DNA of 33,943 nucleotides from Saprolegnia diclina VS20. Lineage: Eukaryota; Oomycota; Saprolegniomycetes; Saprolegniales; Saprolegniaceae. Below, one piece after another: positions 17,143 through 28,777 of this stretch (its first letter is position 1; each line of letters opens with the position of its first letter). The stretch covers positions 292,452 to 326,394 of the forward strand of contig NW_008246122.1 in the NCBI RefSeq assembly GCF_000281045.1. Direction: 5' to 3'. A program made the translations under genes and the position numbers. The notes beneath the pieces were generated by a model, which saw only the letters and a list, made by a program, of their open reading frames with translations, made no database searches and was not told the DNA's origin.

Positions 17143-18422
17143 TTACTGGCGGTCAAACTTGACAGCGCCGAGCGTAAAGTCGTTGGAGCCCTCACTGCCT
17201 TTGGCCAGTACCTGGCCGAGCTCGGTGCCAATCAAGTGCGTGTTGGTGATCTTGATGTCGCGCTGCTTCTTGACGCGCGCGACCTTGGCCTTGCTCTTGA
17301 TGTGCAGCTTGCGCTTGGCGCGGTTGGCGTCAATGTTGGCCTGCGTCGTGAGGCCGCTCTGCACGAGCTTGCGCTCCAACGCCGCGCGGTCGGTGGGCCA
17401 GTCGCGGAGCGTGTCGCGCCATAGGTCGCGAATGTCGTTCGTGCACCCGTGCTTGAGAAGCGCGACGGTCCCAGCGCCTTTGCCAAACTTGGGCGCCAAG
17501 TCCCATTTTGGGTGGTGCATGTGGCCATGGCGGTGGTCTGGGAACGGCATGTCCAGCGGCAAATGGTGCGCGTCAAACGTGAGCATGTACTTGGTTTTCT
17601 TGCTCGTGAGGTTGAGGTCCACCATGGACGAGACGCTCTTGTTCGTCACGGTCGGGTGGATCGATGTGAACGGCTGCGGCGGGTTGCCCATCGGACCCTA
17701 CGCGCACGCGACGGTGAGATTGGACCGACAGGCAATGATGACCTTTTTCTCAGCGTTCGAGACGCGGAACCAGTGGTCGCCGACGCGGACGGCGTCGCCG
17801 CGACGGAGCTCGGGCGTCACGTCGTGGTTGACGGTCGTGACGTAGCTGCCGCCCTCAACGGTCGCGAGCGCGCCGACCTGCGTGAAGAAGGAAAAGCCAC
17901 GCGCGTAGTACACCTCGGTGCCTGTCTCCGTGTTCTTGATGCAGATGATGTGGCCGGCGCGCGAGAGCTCGCGGAGGTCGTCCTCGACGCCGTTGTAGCA
18001 GTCCTTGAGGTCCGACGATGGAATGCCTTCGTTCACGCGCTTGAGGACGTGCTGCAGCTGGTCCTTGTCCTTGATGTCGTACTTGGCCTTGTATGCAAAC
18101 GTGTCGTTGGCGACGCGGACCTTTGGGTTGTTGCGCAATCGGTCCGCGACCTCGTCGATCGTGAGGTCGATGCCCGTGTGCTGGTAGATGTCTTGGATCG
18201 TCACGGGCTGGTGGTCCTTGATCGAGTTGAGGTACGTGAGGATGTTGTGGAGCCGCCCGACCACCGTCGTCGGGACGTCTACAAGGCAGCGACGGAGCAT
18301 CTTACACCACAGCTGCATGCGCATGAGGTACCTGCGGTCGGGACGTCCGTGCCCGCCACCGTCACGGGCGCAGCAACCGGCGCCGAGACCGTCGGCTGCC
18401 CGTACGCGAGGTTCTTCCACAT
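17143..18422 (-). CDS. GTF2E2: General transcription factor TFIIE subunit beta, with a large insert
   Basis: A subunit of the nuclear TFIIE complex, which stabilises promoter opening and recruits TFIIH. Three exons join in frame: 18422-18332, 18278-17743 and 17697-17143. Introns are 53 nt (GTACCT...CTTGTAG) and 45 nt (GTCATC...GCGTAG). The second removes an in-frame TAG. The protein is 393 residues against 291 in human. After a short Ala/Pro N-terminus come the tandem winged helices (LTIDEVADRLRNNPKV, FAYKAKYDIKDKDQLQ, DLRELSRAGHIICI). The family's basic C-terminus is present (LWRDTL near 301, then KKQRDIKITNTHLIGTEL). Between about 155 and 290 lies an insert absent from human TFIIE-beta, with a beta-rich piece (LRRGDAVRVGDHWFRVS) and a His-rich piece. 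The ATG at 18422 starts MWKNLAYGQ. Confidence 0.87.
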
Positions 18423-18953
18423 GCTGGCAAAGCAGAATGATGGTGGAGCGACTAGTTGCACGCTCCTTTAGAAAAACGCAGCACGTTTTATGCATATACC
18501 GCAGGCGATCGGGCAACCGAAATGCGTTTAATACAGCATCGCCATTCTCTTCACCCAGTGGGGCGGACGTGGGTACTTTGCTACTTTCTACGATAAGTAG
18601 CGAGGGCAAGTGCCAGCTCACCAGCGCTCTATCCGAAGCTACTGTTTGGTTGCAAAGGGTGTGAGGTTGCGAGGTGCGAGAACCACATTCCCAACGATAC
18701 AGAATCTAGCCACTGTACGGCACGCCAGTGGCTAGATTCTGTATCGTACCTTGACAGGTTGCCGTCTTCTTTTGACAGGAGAGACCGACAGTCCTTTGAC
18801 CATCCTCTCAGCGCGCATAAAATGGCCGCGAGCGAGCGACGTCACAACCATCAAACGGACTGTCCTGTCCTTGCATCGATGCAGCATCCCGAGCGCCTCC
18901 AACCCTCAGATTTGCTTTTGCGCTTCACCACAACCTCCTCTTCCTCCTCTACA
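18423..18953. promoter_or_regulatory. Divergent spacer with a strong hairpin
   Basis: 531 bp between TFIIE-beta (-) and the GPI-anchored protein (+). It must hold both promoters. It contains a perfect 22-bp inverted repeat (listed separately). I saw no gene, although a frame extends the downstream CDS to 18759 without any sign of being translated. Confidence 0.45.
18694..18747. repeat. Perfect 22-bp inverted repeat with 10-nt loop
   Basis: The left arm 18694-18715 and the right arm 18726-18747 are exact reverse complements, separated by 10 bases. Each arm contains GAATCTAGCCACTG or its complement. An RNA copy would form a stable stem-loop; as DNA it could be a cruciform, a dimer-binding site or the relic of a fold-back element. 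It lies about 270 bp upstream of the TFIIE-beta ATG and 207 bp upstream of the GPI-protein ATG. Confidence 0.9.
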
Positions 18954-20133
18954 ATGGTCCAGATTCTCGCGCTCGTTTTCCTCTCGGCGGCCATGGCCGC
19001 GCCAGCACCCGAGTGCGCTTCGACGTGCGTCGCCAACTTTCTGCCGGGCTGCACCGGCTGCGGCGTCAACGGCTTTGCCACGGGCGGTGGTGCCATTGGC
19101 GGGGGCAACGCCAACGGCGGCAACATTGGCGGGGGCAACACCAACGGTGGCGTTCCGACGCCGATGCCGTCGGTGCCAACGCCGATGGCCTCGACGCCGC
19201 TTCCGTCGCCCGCGTCTTCGGTGCCCGCTGGCAACGGCATGAACAACCAACAAGGCGGTGTGAGCCAGAACGGCAATGCGCCTGGTAGCACGATGAACCA
19301 GCCGATGCTCAACGGTATGGGCAACTCGATGTCGAATGGCAACAATGGCCTTGGCGGGCTCTCCAACACTGNNNNNNNNNNNNNNNNNNNNNNNNNNNNN
19401 NNNNNNNNNNNNNNNNNNNNNNNNNNNNNNNNNNNNNNNNNNNNNNNNNNNNNNNNNNNNNNNNNNNNNNNNNNNNNNNNNNNNNNNNNNNNNNNNNNNN
19501 NNNNNNNNNNNNNNNNNNNGCGGCGGTGGCATCAACGGCAACGGTATGAACGGCGGCAACGGTATGAACGGCGGCGGTGACATGAGCGGCGGTGGCATCA
19601 ACGGCAATGGTATGAACGGCGGCAACATGGGCTCAGGCAACAACGTGCCGTCGCCGACGCCAGCCATGTCGATGCCGACGTCCGATGGCTCGGCGCAACC
19701 CGCCAACGGTCTCGGCAACAACCTTCTCGGCGGCAACGGTATGAACGGCGCTGGCGGCAACGGGATGAACGGTGGCGGGATGATGGGCGGCAACGGTGCT
19801 GCCGGCAACGGCATGATGGGCGGCCTCGGTAACGCCATGAGCTCGATGGGCAACAACGCGCAGCTCGGCAATGGCGGGCAGACTGGCACGGGCGGTCTTG
19901 GGCAGATGGGCGGTATGGGCGGTACCGAGTCGCAGATGGCCGTGCAGACGGCCGCACCGCCGACCGCAACGCCGAACGCGACGACCGCAGTCATGACAGT
20001 GCCGGCGCCGACCACAGAGCTGCTTCCAACGACGGAGGCGCCAGTGGCCGCCGTGTCCCGCAAGAGCGCGGGTGCGTCGCTTGCCGCGTCCATGATCTTG
20101 GCTGTCGGTGCTGCGGCGATCGCGCTGTTTTAA
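18954..20133 (+). CDS. Secreted GPI-anchored Gly/Asn/Met-rich Cys-motif protein, interrupted by assembly gap
   Basis: The ATG at 18954 opens a signal peptide (MVQILALVFLSAAMAAPA), matched in the paralogue at 16349. Next comes C-x3-C-x7-C-x2-C (ECASTC...CTGC), then Gly/Asn repeats, a VPTPMPS-like stalk and long GNGMNGG-type repeats. A Thr/Pro/Ala-rich region follows, ending in a typical GPI-anchor signal: small residues, then a hydrophobic tail (SLAASMILAVGAAAIALF). A surface or cell-wall protein is likely. Ns occupy 19372-19519. The frame before the gap differs from the frame after it, and the 148-base run cannot bridge them, so its length is wrong by one or two bases modulo three, or more. 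The repeats on both sides explain the failed assembly. The stop is at 20133. Function is unknown. Confidence 0.75.
19372..19519. other. Assembly gap (148 Ns)
   Basis: A run of unknown bases inside the repetitive part of the GPI-anchored protein gene. The length does not keep the reading frame, so it is an estimate and not a true count. Confidence 0.99.
19520..19850 (+). repeat. Gly/Asn/Met-coding minisatellite-like repeats
   Basis: Imperfect units built from GGCAACGGTATGAACGGCGG encode NGMNGG, interspersed with GGGING and related units. They directly abut the assembly gap and probably continue through it. Confidence 0.8.
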
Positions 20134-20234
20134 AACAGTGTTTCGGCGAAACAGTGCATCATGTACCATACAAACACCATGTCTAATAAAACGCCAACTT
20201 GACGTTGCAGTTTTGGTTTCGAAAAATCTCGACC

Positions 20235-23200
20235 ATGGCGGACGAGGATCCGCTGCGGCGGCTCTCGGACGCAGCCCGAACGATCGTCAAGCAGCGCCGA
20301 AGCACGCTGACGGCCGTCGCAGCGGCCGAGGCAGACACCGACAACTCGGACGACGACGAGCACGATCTCGGCCTCTTTGCGGCCAAGTACCACCGCCTCC
20401 GCCACGTCACGGCTACCATGGCGCCTGTCGAGCGCGACGTGCAAGCGCAGTGGCTTTGGTGCGACCGCCATCATGTCTCTTGCCTCAGTCGTCGCTTGGA
20501 CTAGGCTCAATGGCAAGCTCGTGGACGCCAAAGCCCACTTTATCGAGATTGCGCGGTCGGCCCCGACGTATCCGCACGTGCACTTCAAGCTCGGGTATCT
20601 CTACCTCCTATTGCACGACGCGCACAAGGCCTTGGACGCCTTTGGGTAGCGCAATCTTCGTCCTCTCATTGCCATGAATGCTACGACCGTGCTAGGATGG
20701 AGGTGGCAACGCTCTTGGCGACGCCCGAGCCAACGCACGAGGTGCATGGAAAGCGGGTCGCGGCCAAGGTAGCCTCTCTTCCTCGCTCCTCTTGCACGCG
20801 TCGATATGTCTCATTAGGCCTTTCTCTGGTGCGCCCATGCCGGACGATACGAAGCATACACGCAGCTGCACCAGCCAGAAAAAGCGCTGCACGAACAAGC
20901 GGCGCTGGAGGCGCACGGCGGCACGTCGCTCGAGGCCCATGTAGCCATGGGCAGCCTCTTTGCCCGTCTCGGCTTGCTCCACCGCGCGGATCTCTGTTTC
21001 GAAAAAGGTACTATTTTTTGATGGACAACTTGTCCAATATCTACTTATTGTAATGCTTTGATGATGCTAGCGGCAGCACTCAATGCACGGGATCCCAGCT
21101 ACTTGGCCGAGCACGCCAGTGTGCTCTTGCTCCAGAAGCGATACGACCGGTCGCTCGCCATGGCCGTCCAGTGCGTGGCCGTCGCAGCGCCGCTGAGCTA
21201 CGATGTCTTCCGCGCCATGCTGCACCAAGCGACTGCGCACATCCGGCTGCGTCAGCTCCCGAGTTGGCCTATATCGTTGTTAGTATCAACTTTGTATCAA
21301 TATGCGGTGGCTAGAGGCCAAGAATATATTGCGCGAAGTCCTCGACAGCCTTGCGCCACTGGTGGAAGAGCACATGACTCCTCTCTTGGAAGGCTCCGAC
21401 ATGGACCGAGCGACCTTGCGGCAGCTGTACTTTGATGCAAGCCAATCCGACGGTACATTTCGAAACCATTTTACCGAAAAATGATTAAGGATCGAGATCA
21501 TAGGCTGCCGGGCGCTATTGGCAGGCGACTTGCAGCATGCGCTCGACGTCTACTACCGCCTCGCCAACGATTTTTCCGATTTTCAGGTCCATTTCCGTGC
21601 ACCCCAACGGTAATTTGATGGTTCAATTTACCGTAGCTGCCCGTCTTGCTCGTGGCCCCCGGAGCGCGGAACGCGACCGGCAACGTGGTCGACACGTCAG
21701 TTTTTTCGGTCGACAATATTGTCAACGCCCTCGTGTACCTAGACGAGGTAGACATACCTCTGGAGACTTTGCATGCTGAGCAGGGTAGATGGAGGCGCGA
21801 TATGGCCCGGATGCGTGCTTGTACTTTCACCGGTACGACCATCTACGGACACAAAATACTTAGTTGGATCAGCGCCAACGTCTACCGAGCGCTTGGGAAC
21901 CTCAATAGCTTCCTCGAGGACCTCAAGATCCTGGAGCGGCTCGCCCCTCACTTCCTACCGACGTACTTTAGTCACGTACGTAATTAGTTTATTCTCTAGC
22001 GCGTGGACTATCTTGACGTGTAGGGCAGCTTCGGGGACTTTCTTGATGAAGAGACCATGACGTGGCTGCCACACCGTCTCTTGTGTGCCCTCCACGCGTC
22101 GGAGAATGTTGCTCGTACAATTGATCTATTGCAATATGAATACTAACATGTACTAACTAGACCATGCAACAAGGATCGAAAATGCTCCGATCGTCGAGTA
22201 CTTGCAGACGCGTCGGCAGTATCAACCGCTTGATATTTACGCCGACATTTTCCTCATCGATGGACTCCGACGCCTCGAGCTGGACGGTGCGACTCGGTCC
22301 TTTCGACTAGCATTCGAAACGATGTTAGGCGAGCTCTCGCTGGCCACCAAGCGGCAGCAAGAAGCAGCGAGCGTGTCATTTGACGACTCGCTTTGCGGTC
22401 TCAACGACAAGGTACACTATTTGTGAACGATTGTATGTACAATAGTGTATGCAGACGCCGCCGTTGACGAGCCTCGCGTGCATCGGCTCGCTGCTCGAAC
22501 GCCACGCGAACTTGCCGCTCGTGCACTTTGTCGCGGGACTCGTCTACATGTCGCAGTTGCGCGCCTTTGGTATAGGATATGATAGATAACCTGTCGATCT
22601 CTACATAGTCTCAATGTATAGATGCGACGCGACACTTTGGCCTCTCGATCGAGCTTCTGAGCGACGCCCTCGGGCGCATGGAAGCAGCGATGCAGCACCG
22701 CACCGGTCCCACCCACGTGGACCTGCCGACGCGGTGCGTCCTTGAGCGTGACGCGTGGTCTAATCGAGCATCTAGATGGATCTACCAGAGCTACGCGCGG
22801 GCCAAGTACCATGCACTGGTGTGGTATGACGACTCATTACTGATAGAATGGTATCTCAAATCGTGTCTGCTAGGCGGTCAGTGCTTCACCGTCTACTGCT
22901 CAACACGGTCGAAGCCAACGACGATCTGAAAGCAGCGTTGGCGCTCTTTCCTCGGGATCCCCATGGTCAGGTAGATTGCTATCTCTTCAAAAGTCGACAT
23001 AAACCATCGAGCGCTAGCTCGTCAAGGCGATGAGCATGGTGCACTACAGCCAAACGCGCCATGCGATCAAGCCCCTCCAAATCGCCCTCGACGTGCGAGT
23101 TGAACTCCCTAACGACACGTCGTCTCCACAGATTCGATGGACTAGAGTCTGCGTGCGAATGGGTTTGGTAAGAACAAGGAGATGGCGGTCGACTACATTC

Positions 23201-26200
23201 TGGGAGCGGGCACGGCGTCCTTCTCGCTGCTGCCGGGGGTGCGTTTGGTTATCTTCGACCCTGCCTAATGGTTTGTTTGGTAGGAGCTGCGCAAAGCGCG
23301 CAATGCGGCGCTGCATCAACACTACACGGGATCGACGCCATCGACAACGCACGGCCGAAGCTCGACCAACGCGTCCAAGCTTGCCACCAAGATTCTAACG
23401 ATGGACGCGCTCGACAAGCTGTACGACGCCGGTGTCCTCAAGCTCTCCAAAGGCTTGGTAACACATGGTGTTCTCGTACACTGTTTGTTCCAGTGGATGG
23501 TAGATTGCGTCGGCGATCGAGTATTTTCAAGCGCTCACGTCCATCAAAGAGACGTACATGACACCGTCGATCGAAGCCCTCCTCGATTTGCAGCGCTGTC
23601 GCGACCCTCGCTTGGTCGACGAAAAGGTGCGTTCGAACAAAATGAATCTGGTGCGTGACATCTGGTACTCGTGCGCACCTAGATTTACGCGTGCCACCAC
23701 CGATTGAGCAAGCGTGGACTCAAGCTTCTCAAGCTCCTGCACATGCCGATCGAAGGTCTCATTGACATGACAGTGTGCTTGCACTACGCCCCGCACGATG
23801 TCGACACCTACTGGCACCGGGCGATGCTGTACCGGCAGTTCCGCAACTACGACGCCTGCCTCCACGACCTCTCTCTGGTGCAAACCCTCCACTCGATCTG
23901 ACGGATATATAGATAATGATGGTAGGCACTCGAGCTTACGCTAAACGGCGAGACGGCCACAAAGCTCCGTCAAGTTCGCTTGGATCGGTGATGCCATATG
24001 TTTGTACCTTAACCCTAATCACAAGCCCAACTAGGTACAAGACGCTCATTCTCGCTCGGAGCGACGTCTACAGCGTGGCCAAGGACCCGGCCAAAGCGCT
24101 CTCGGACCTCAACGTCGCCATGGAGCTCCACTACAGAGAAAAGACGCGGGACCCGACGGTCACCGCAGCGTTTCACGACAAGCGCTGTGCGCTCCTCGTC
24201 CGACTCCGGCGGTTCGAACAAGCCATCGAAGTCGAATTTCTTGTATCGATACACCTTTCTGACTGGCGTACGTAGGACATGGAGATTGCACTTCAACTGA
24301 CGACGACGGACGGCCCGCTCTCGGACAATGCGATTCTGAACCACCTCTTATTGGGGAATTTGCACTGCCAGATGGCCATGACGAGCCAGAAGAAGCAGAC
24401 AATCTCGGACCACTACCTCTTTCCGACACCCGTACTACCGTTGTTGTTTCGCTATAGCAATGTACAGTGTAGGCCAACCCGCTGACGTCGGTGGCGGCCG
24501 CGTCACTGGCGACCGCGTGCACCTACTACGACAAGGTTTTGTCGGAGAAACCCACGTTTGCACTCGCGCTCTTCCTCAAGGGTTCAATTCCTGTGTCCGA
24601 CACTCTTTTTTTACCGAAAATGGAATCTAGGTCGCATGCACGCCGTTCAAGGCGACTGCGTCCGTGCCCTCGGGTGCCTCGACGACTGCTTGCGGTCTCT
24701 CGGTCCCTAGCTCTGCCACATCTAAGCGAACGTCGTAGGCAAGATGCTTGGTTCGTCGCAGCACATTTTTTACGTGGCAGCATCCGCGCGCAGCAGTGCC
24801 TCCCCGAGCTGGCCCTCGCGGCGTTTCTGCTCGTCCGCAGCAAAGTGCCGCTGTACCCGAATGTGCAAACGTCGATAGGCTATTGCTACTATATCCTGGG
24901 CAACCACAAGAGCGCGGTTTTCGAGCTCACCGAAGCGAGTACGTACACCATCTACCAGGTAGTCCTATTACGATATTGCACTAGTCGCGCAGGCCAGCTA
25001 TGATGCAACTGCGCACTACACCCGCGGCCTCGCGCTGCAAGAAGTACTCGCACTGGACAAGGCGGTCGACGACTTTTCGACTGCGATTGCGCATGACACG
25101 CGCATGGCGCCGGCCTACTTTCAGGTAGAAAAAATGGGACACAGCGGGGATCGATGCGTGGCCTAGCGCGCGATTTGCCGCCTCTTGCAGCAAGACTACA
25201 GCGGCGCGAGCGCCGATTTGCGCGAGACGATTCGGCTCGATACGAATATGTTGCACGCGTACGTGTTGCTCGGGTATGCCTGCTACCACAACGACCAAGT
25301 GACGACGGCGGTCGACGGTAAGATCTTTGCCATCTTCTTTTATAAAAACCCCATGAAGTGTACTCGCAATTTCTACTCGAGAAAACCACAGACGCCAAAG
25401 TACTCGTGTACCGTGGCTTGTGCTACTACCGCCTCGGCGAACTCGACTTGGCGCTACGCGACCTCCACCGAGCGGTACACTATTCGGACACCTATTCCGC
25501 GATCAAGAAGTCTCCAAGTCGAAACGACTAACTTTTGTCTAGGTCAAGCTTGATGCCAAGTTGTGGTTTGGCTACTATGTGCTCGCCTTGTGCTTTCACA
25601 AGAAAGCGGACGTGGACGGCACGGCCAAGAACATTGCGCTCTGCGTCCCGTACTTCAAAGAGGTGCCGACAGCGGCGTCTTGGGATGCGACGCCGCCGCT
25701 GTGGCACATCAACTCGGTGTTTGCCTACCGCGGTGACGACACAACGGCCTCGCTCCTGCGTCTAGCCAAGTACGCCTGCAAGCACTCGTCGGCCCCACAT
25801 CGAGCCCCGCGGCCCGCCCTCGGTTTGTAAATTTTTGTACATGTCTCAAAATCAAACCAAAGCGACTAGACGCAACGACGCCGAGCCCCCGGCAGCTCTA
25901 CTTGCGAGTGCTCTTTCGTCGTACGATCCGACACGTGGTCTTTCTAAGTCGTGTCGTCCGGGAAATGGAGAGCCATACGTTTACCGCGACGTCGCTCAAC
26001 GCGCATCTCTCGCGCCAGCTCGAAGCGCTTGCGGCCCCCGTTCGCATCCCGCCCCCCCGTGGTACCAACGTGGCCGACAGCTGTGCTCTGCATTCATACG
26101 CCTAGGCCTCTTTACCGATGCGTCGGTCGCGTGGGCGTATAATTTGCTTGGTACCATGTGCCACCGCCACAAGAAGCTCGAAGACGCTCTGCGCAACTTC

Positions 26201-28713
26201 ACGCTCGCGATCGCTGCGACGCCGACCAACCCGGTGCCGTACTTTAACCGGTACGACGCATATTGTCGATCAAAAATGGATTATCCTCTAGCGGCAACAT
26301 CTACTTGGCCATGCACGCGATTCCTTCCGGTATGAGCACAAGATTGTCATGCATTTTAAAGGGTGGCGATAGCTCTGACCGAGTACACGGACGCGCTCCA
26401 AGCCAACCCGGAGCATGTTCCGTCGCTGATTAACGCGGCCCTCGCTTTTCTACTGCTGCACAACGTCGACGACGCGCATCGGTATTTGCGGACAGCGACG
26501 ACGCAGCTGCCCTTTGTGCCAGACGCGCGGTCGCAAGTCCTCGTGAGCTACAACTACGCCAACGTTCTTCGCCAACTCGACCGTCTCGACGAGGCCATCG
26601 AGTGGTAGCATCGACCACTTGTCGGCTTTGCAATGGACTTGGCCGTAGGTACACCAAGGCCATGGAGCATACGTCGACGGATCTCTGGCTTTTGCACAAC
26701 CGCGCGACGGTCTACCACGCGCAAATGAAGTTTACGTCTGGTAGTTGCGATATCTATCAATGTGTAATGTTGCGATCTCCGCCTAGCCTTGCACGATTAT
26801 GCCGCAGCGTTGGCGCTGGCACCGTCGACGCTTGAGACGCGCGCCAACCGCGCGCAGCTGTACATTGCGAGCTCGCGCTGTTTCTTGGCGTCCCAAGACT
26901 TGGACATCGCGGTCACGTACCTCCCGAGTGCGTGTGTGTTTGTCGCCAATGCCAGTGGACACTCTGTCTTGTAGGCAGCGACAAGGCGGCGCTGGTGCAG
27001 CGATTGCATGGCTTTTGCAAGCGCTGGACCGAGGCGATGACGGTCGCACGCGCGGATTTCGTGTATGTGTTGCACGCGTTCCCTTGCTTTGCCAATGTGG
27101 CGACGGACGGGACAGCACCGTTTCTCGACCCGTTCTTCTTTCACTACAGCGACCTCTCGGACGCGTCCCATGCGGCGTCCAGCGGTGCAAACTCAAACTC
27201 CAATGCAAGTCACGTTGTCGACGATCAAACGTAGCGCTGGAGCGCATGCTCGCCGCGTCCAAGGCGGCCGACTTACCGCGCCTCGTGCACGCTGCACTCG
27301 ACGCGATGCGGCACATGGACTTTGCCACGGCCCAGCGGCTGCTGTTGAGTGCCACGTACACGTCCAATCTGTCGTTGGAAGAGCTGCAAGTGTGTCTGCT
27401 CTGGCGTGCGCAGGTACGATTCAATTTTCGATTTCATCGTCGCCTTGTGACATATTTTGACTATTCTCTTTTTGTCGGATGTTGACGTGTCGCTATGTAG
27501 CTCGAATTCGATCGGGGCAACGCGAACGACTGCCTCGAGATGCTGCAACAGCTGCTGCTCGCGACCGAGCCGCGCGACGATGGTAGCAACCCGGTATGTT
27601 CCACGACGAATAGCCAACACGGCCTCTCTAGCCGACCGTCGCCCACGCGACACCCCCTTGCCACTCCAACGCTGGTCGCACATATGCTCACAGCGATACT
27701 TGGGATGCAATGCTGAGCATTTGCGCGTAGGTCGTCGTCGCTGACGTCGACGCAAGCGCGCTGCAGCATTGCGTCCGACATTTACGCCTATGCTGGCTGC
27801 GTGTTTCAGGCACAAAACAAGCGCGAGCAGGCCAAGCACGCGCTCGAGAAGAGTCTCCGCCTTGTGCCGCACAACATGTTTGCATTGCTCAACTGGTATC
27901 TCCTCTCTCGTCGCTTTGAAACGGACATACTTTGTCCATTCTAGCGTCCATTTATACTCGCTGGAAGGCGACTTGTACGCAGCCATGGACACGATAGCCC
28001 GCGCCATCGACTTTGTGGTACGTCCGTTTCCTTCACGCGATCGATGGACGCTGGCTCTGTAGGCTCGTGGCGTCGCCGCGCCCTCGTCCGCCGCCACCAC
28101 AATGAGGGTAGGGTTCCACTAGTGCGAGGATGCAGCGAGTGTGTCTACATCACACATGATCTAGCACGCCAAGGCGAGCGTTTTGCATCGGTCCCACGAT
28201 GTCCATGCGTCCTTGGCGCACACGCAGCTCTTGACGCACCCCACCTGCGCCAGCGTACTTTTTCAAATGTGAAATCCAGTGGAAGAGCATGTGGGCTAGA
28301 TTTGCTCAACACTCTCGAGTCTCCTTGCCGAGTACAAGGCGCTGTTGACGTGGGACGTTGGCAACCACATTCCGCAGCTCTGTGCGCTCCAAGGCAAGCT
28401 TGCGATTCATGCCGAAGCCCTTCGGGACCTCGTGACCAAGCAGCGCGAGCCCGAGACCAGCAACAACAACAGCAATATCCAACTGCACAGTCTCCATCAG
28501 ATACTCGATCAGTGCGCGCTTGAGACGAGCCAACAACCCGCGCTCGAGTCGTCGGCGTGGCGGCGGCTCGTCCAGCCGACCAAGCCACTGCGCCGCCGGT
28601 CGATGCTGCTTCCGAATGTCGACGTGCCGTCCACGCCTGCGTTTCAAGACGAGTACAACCGCGTGGTCGCTCAAATTGAGCCAACGCTGGTGACCGATCA
28701 GGACGAGATGTAG
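20235..28713 (+). CDS. Giant intron-dense tetratricopeptide-repeat protein
   Basis: One gene of about 44 exons, traced by following TPR-coding stretches across GT...TAG introns of about 36-65 nt. First introns: 20459-20504, 20646-20695, 20769-20817, 21008-21070 and 21263-21314; phases agree at each. Most raw frames end exactly at an acceptor TAG. The protein is about 2,000 residues or slightly more. It starts MADEDPLRRLSDAARTIV with an acidic patch, then carries TPRs along most of its length, for example HFKLGYLYLLLHDAHKALDA, VYRALGNLNSFLEDL and LLGTMCHRHKKLEDALRNF. The last exon (about 28305-28713) ends in a polar tail (VTDQDEM). No catalytic domain, signal peptide or membrane span was seen, so it is a scaffold, perhaps TTC6-like. 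It starts 100 bp after the GPI gene and ends 64 bp from PACRGL. Some internal boundaries are tentative; two adjacent genes are possible but less likely. Confidence 0.7.
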
Positions 28714-28777
28714 TAATGCCGTCTCGCTAATATACATAGCAACGTGTTTATCGACAGCAGCTCAACACGAAGGACTA

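Noticed and set aside
17009-17845. 278-codon plus-strand frame
   Set aside because: It is antisense to the TFIIE-beta C-terminal exon, which has clear family matches.
28145-28737. Minus-strand frames opposite the last exon of the TPR gene
   Set aside because: They are Arg/Ala-rich shadows; the plus strand has consistent splice phases and a TPR-protein tail.
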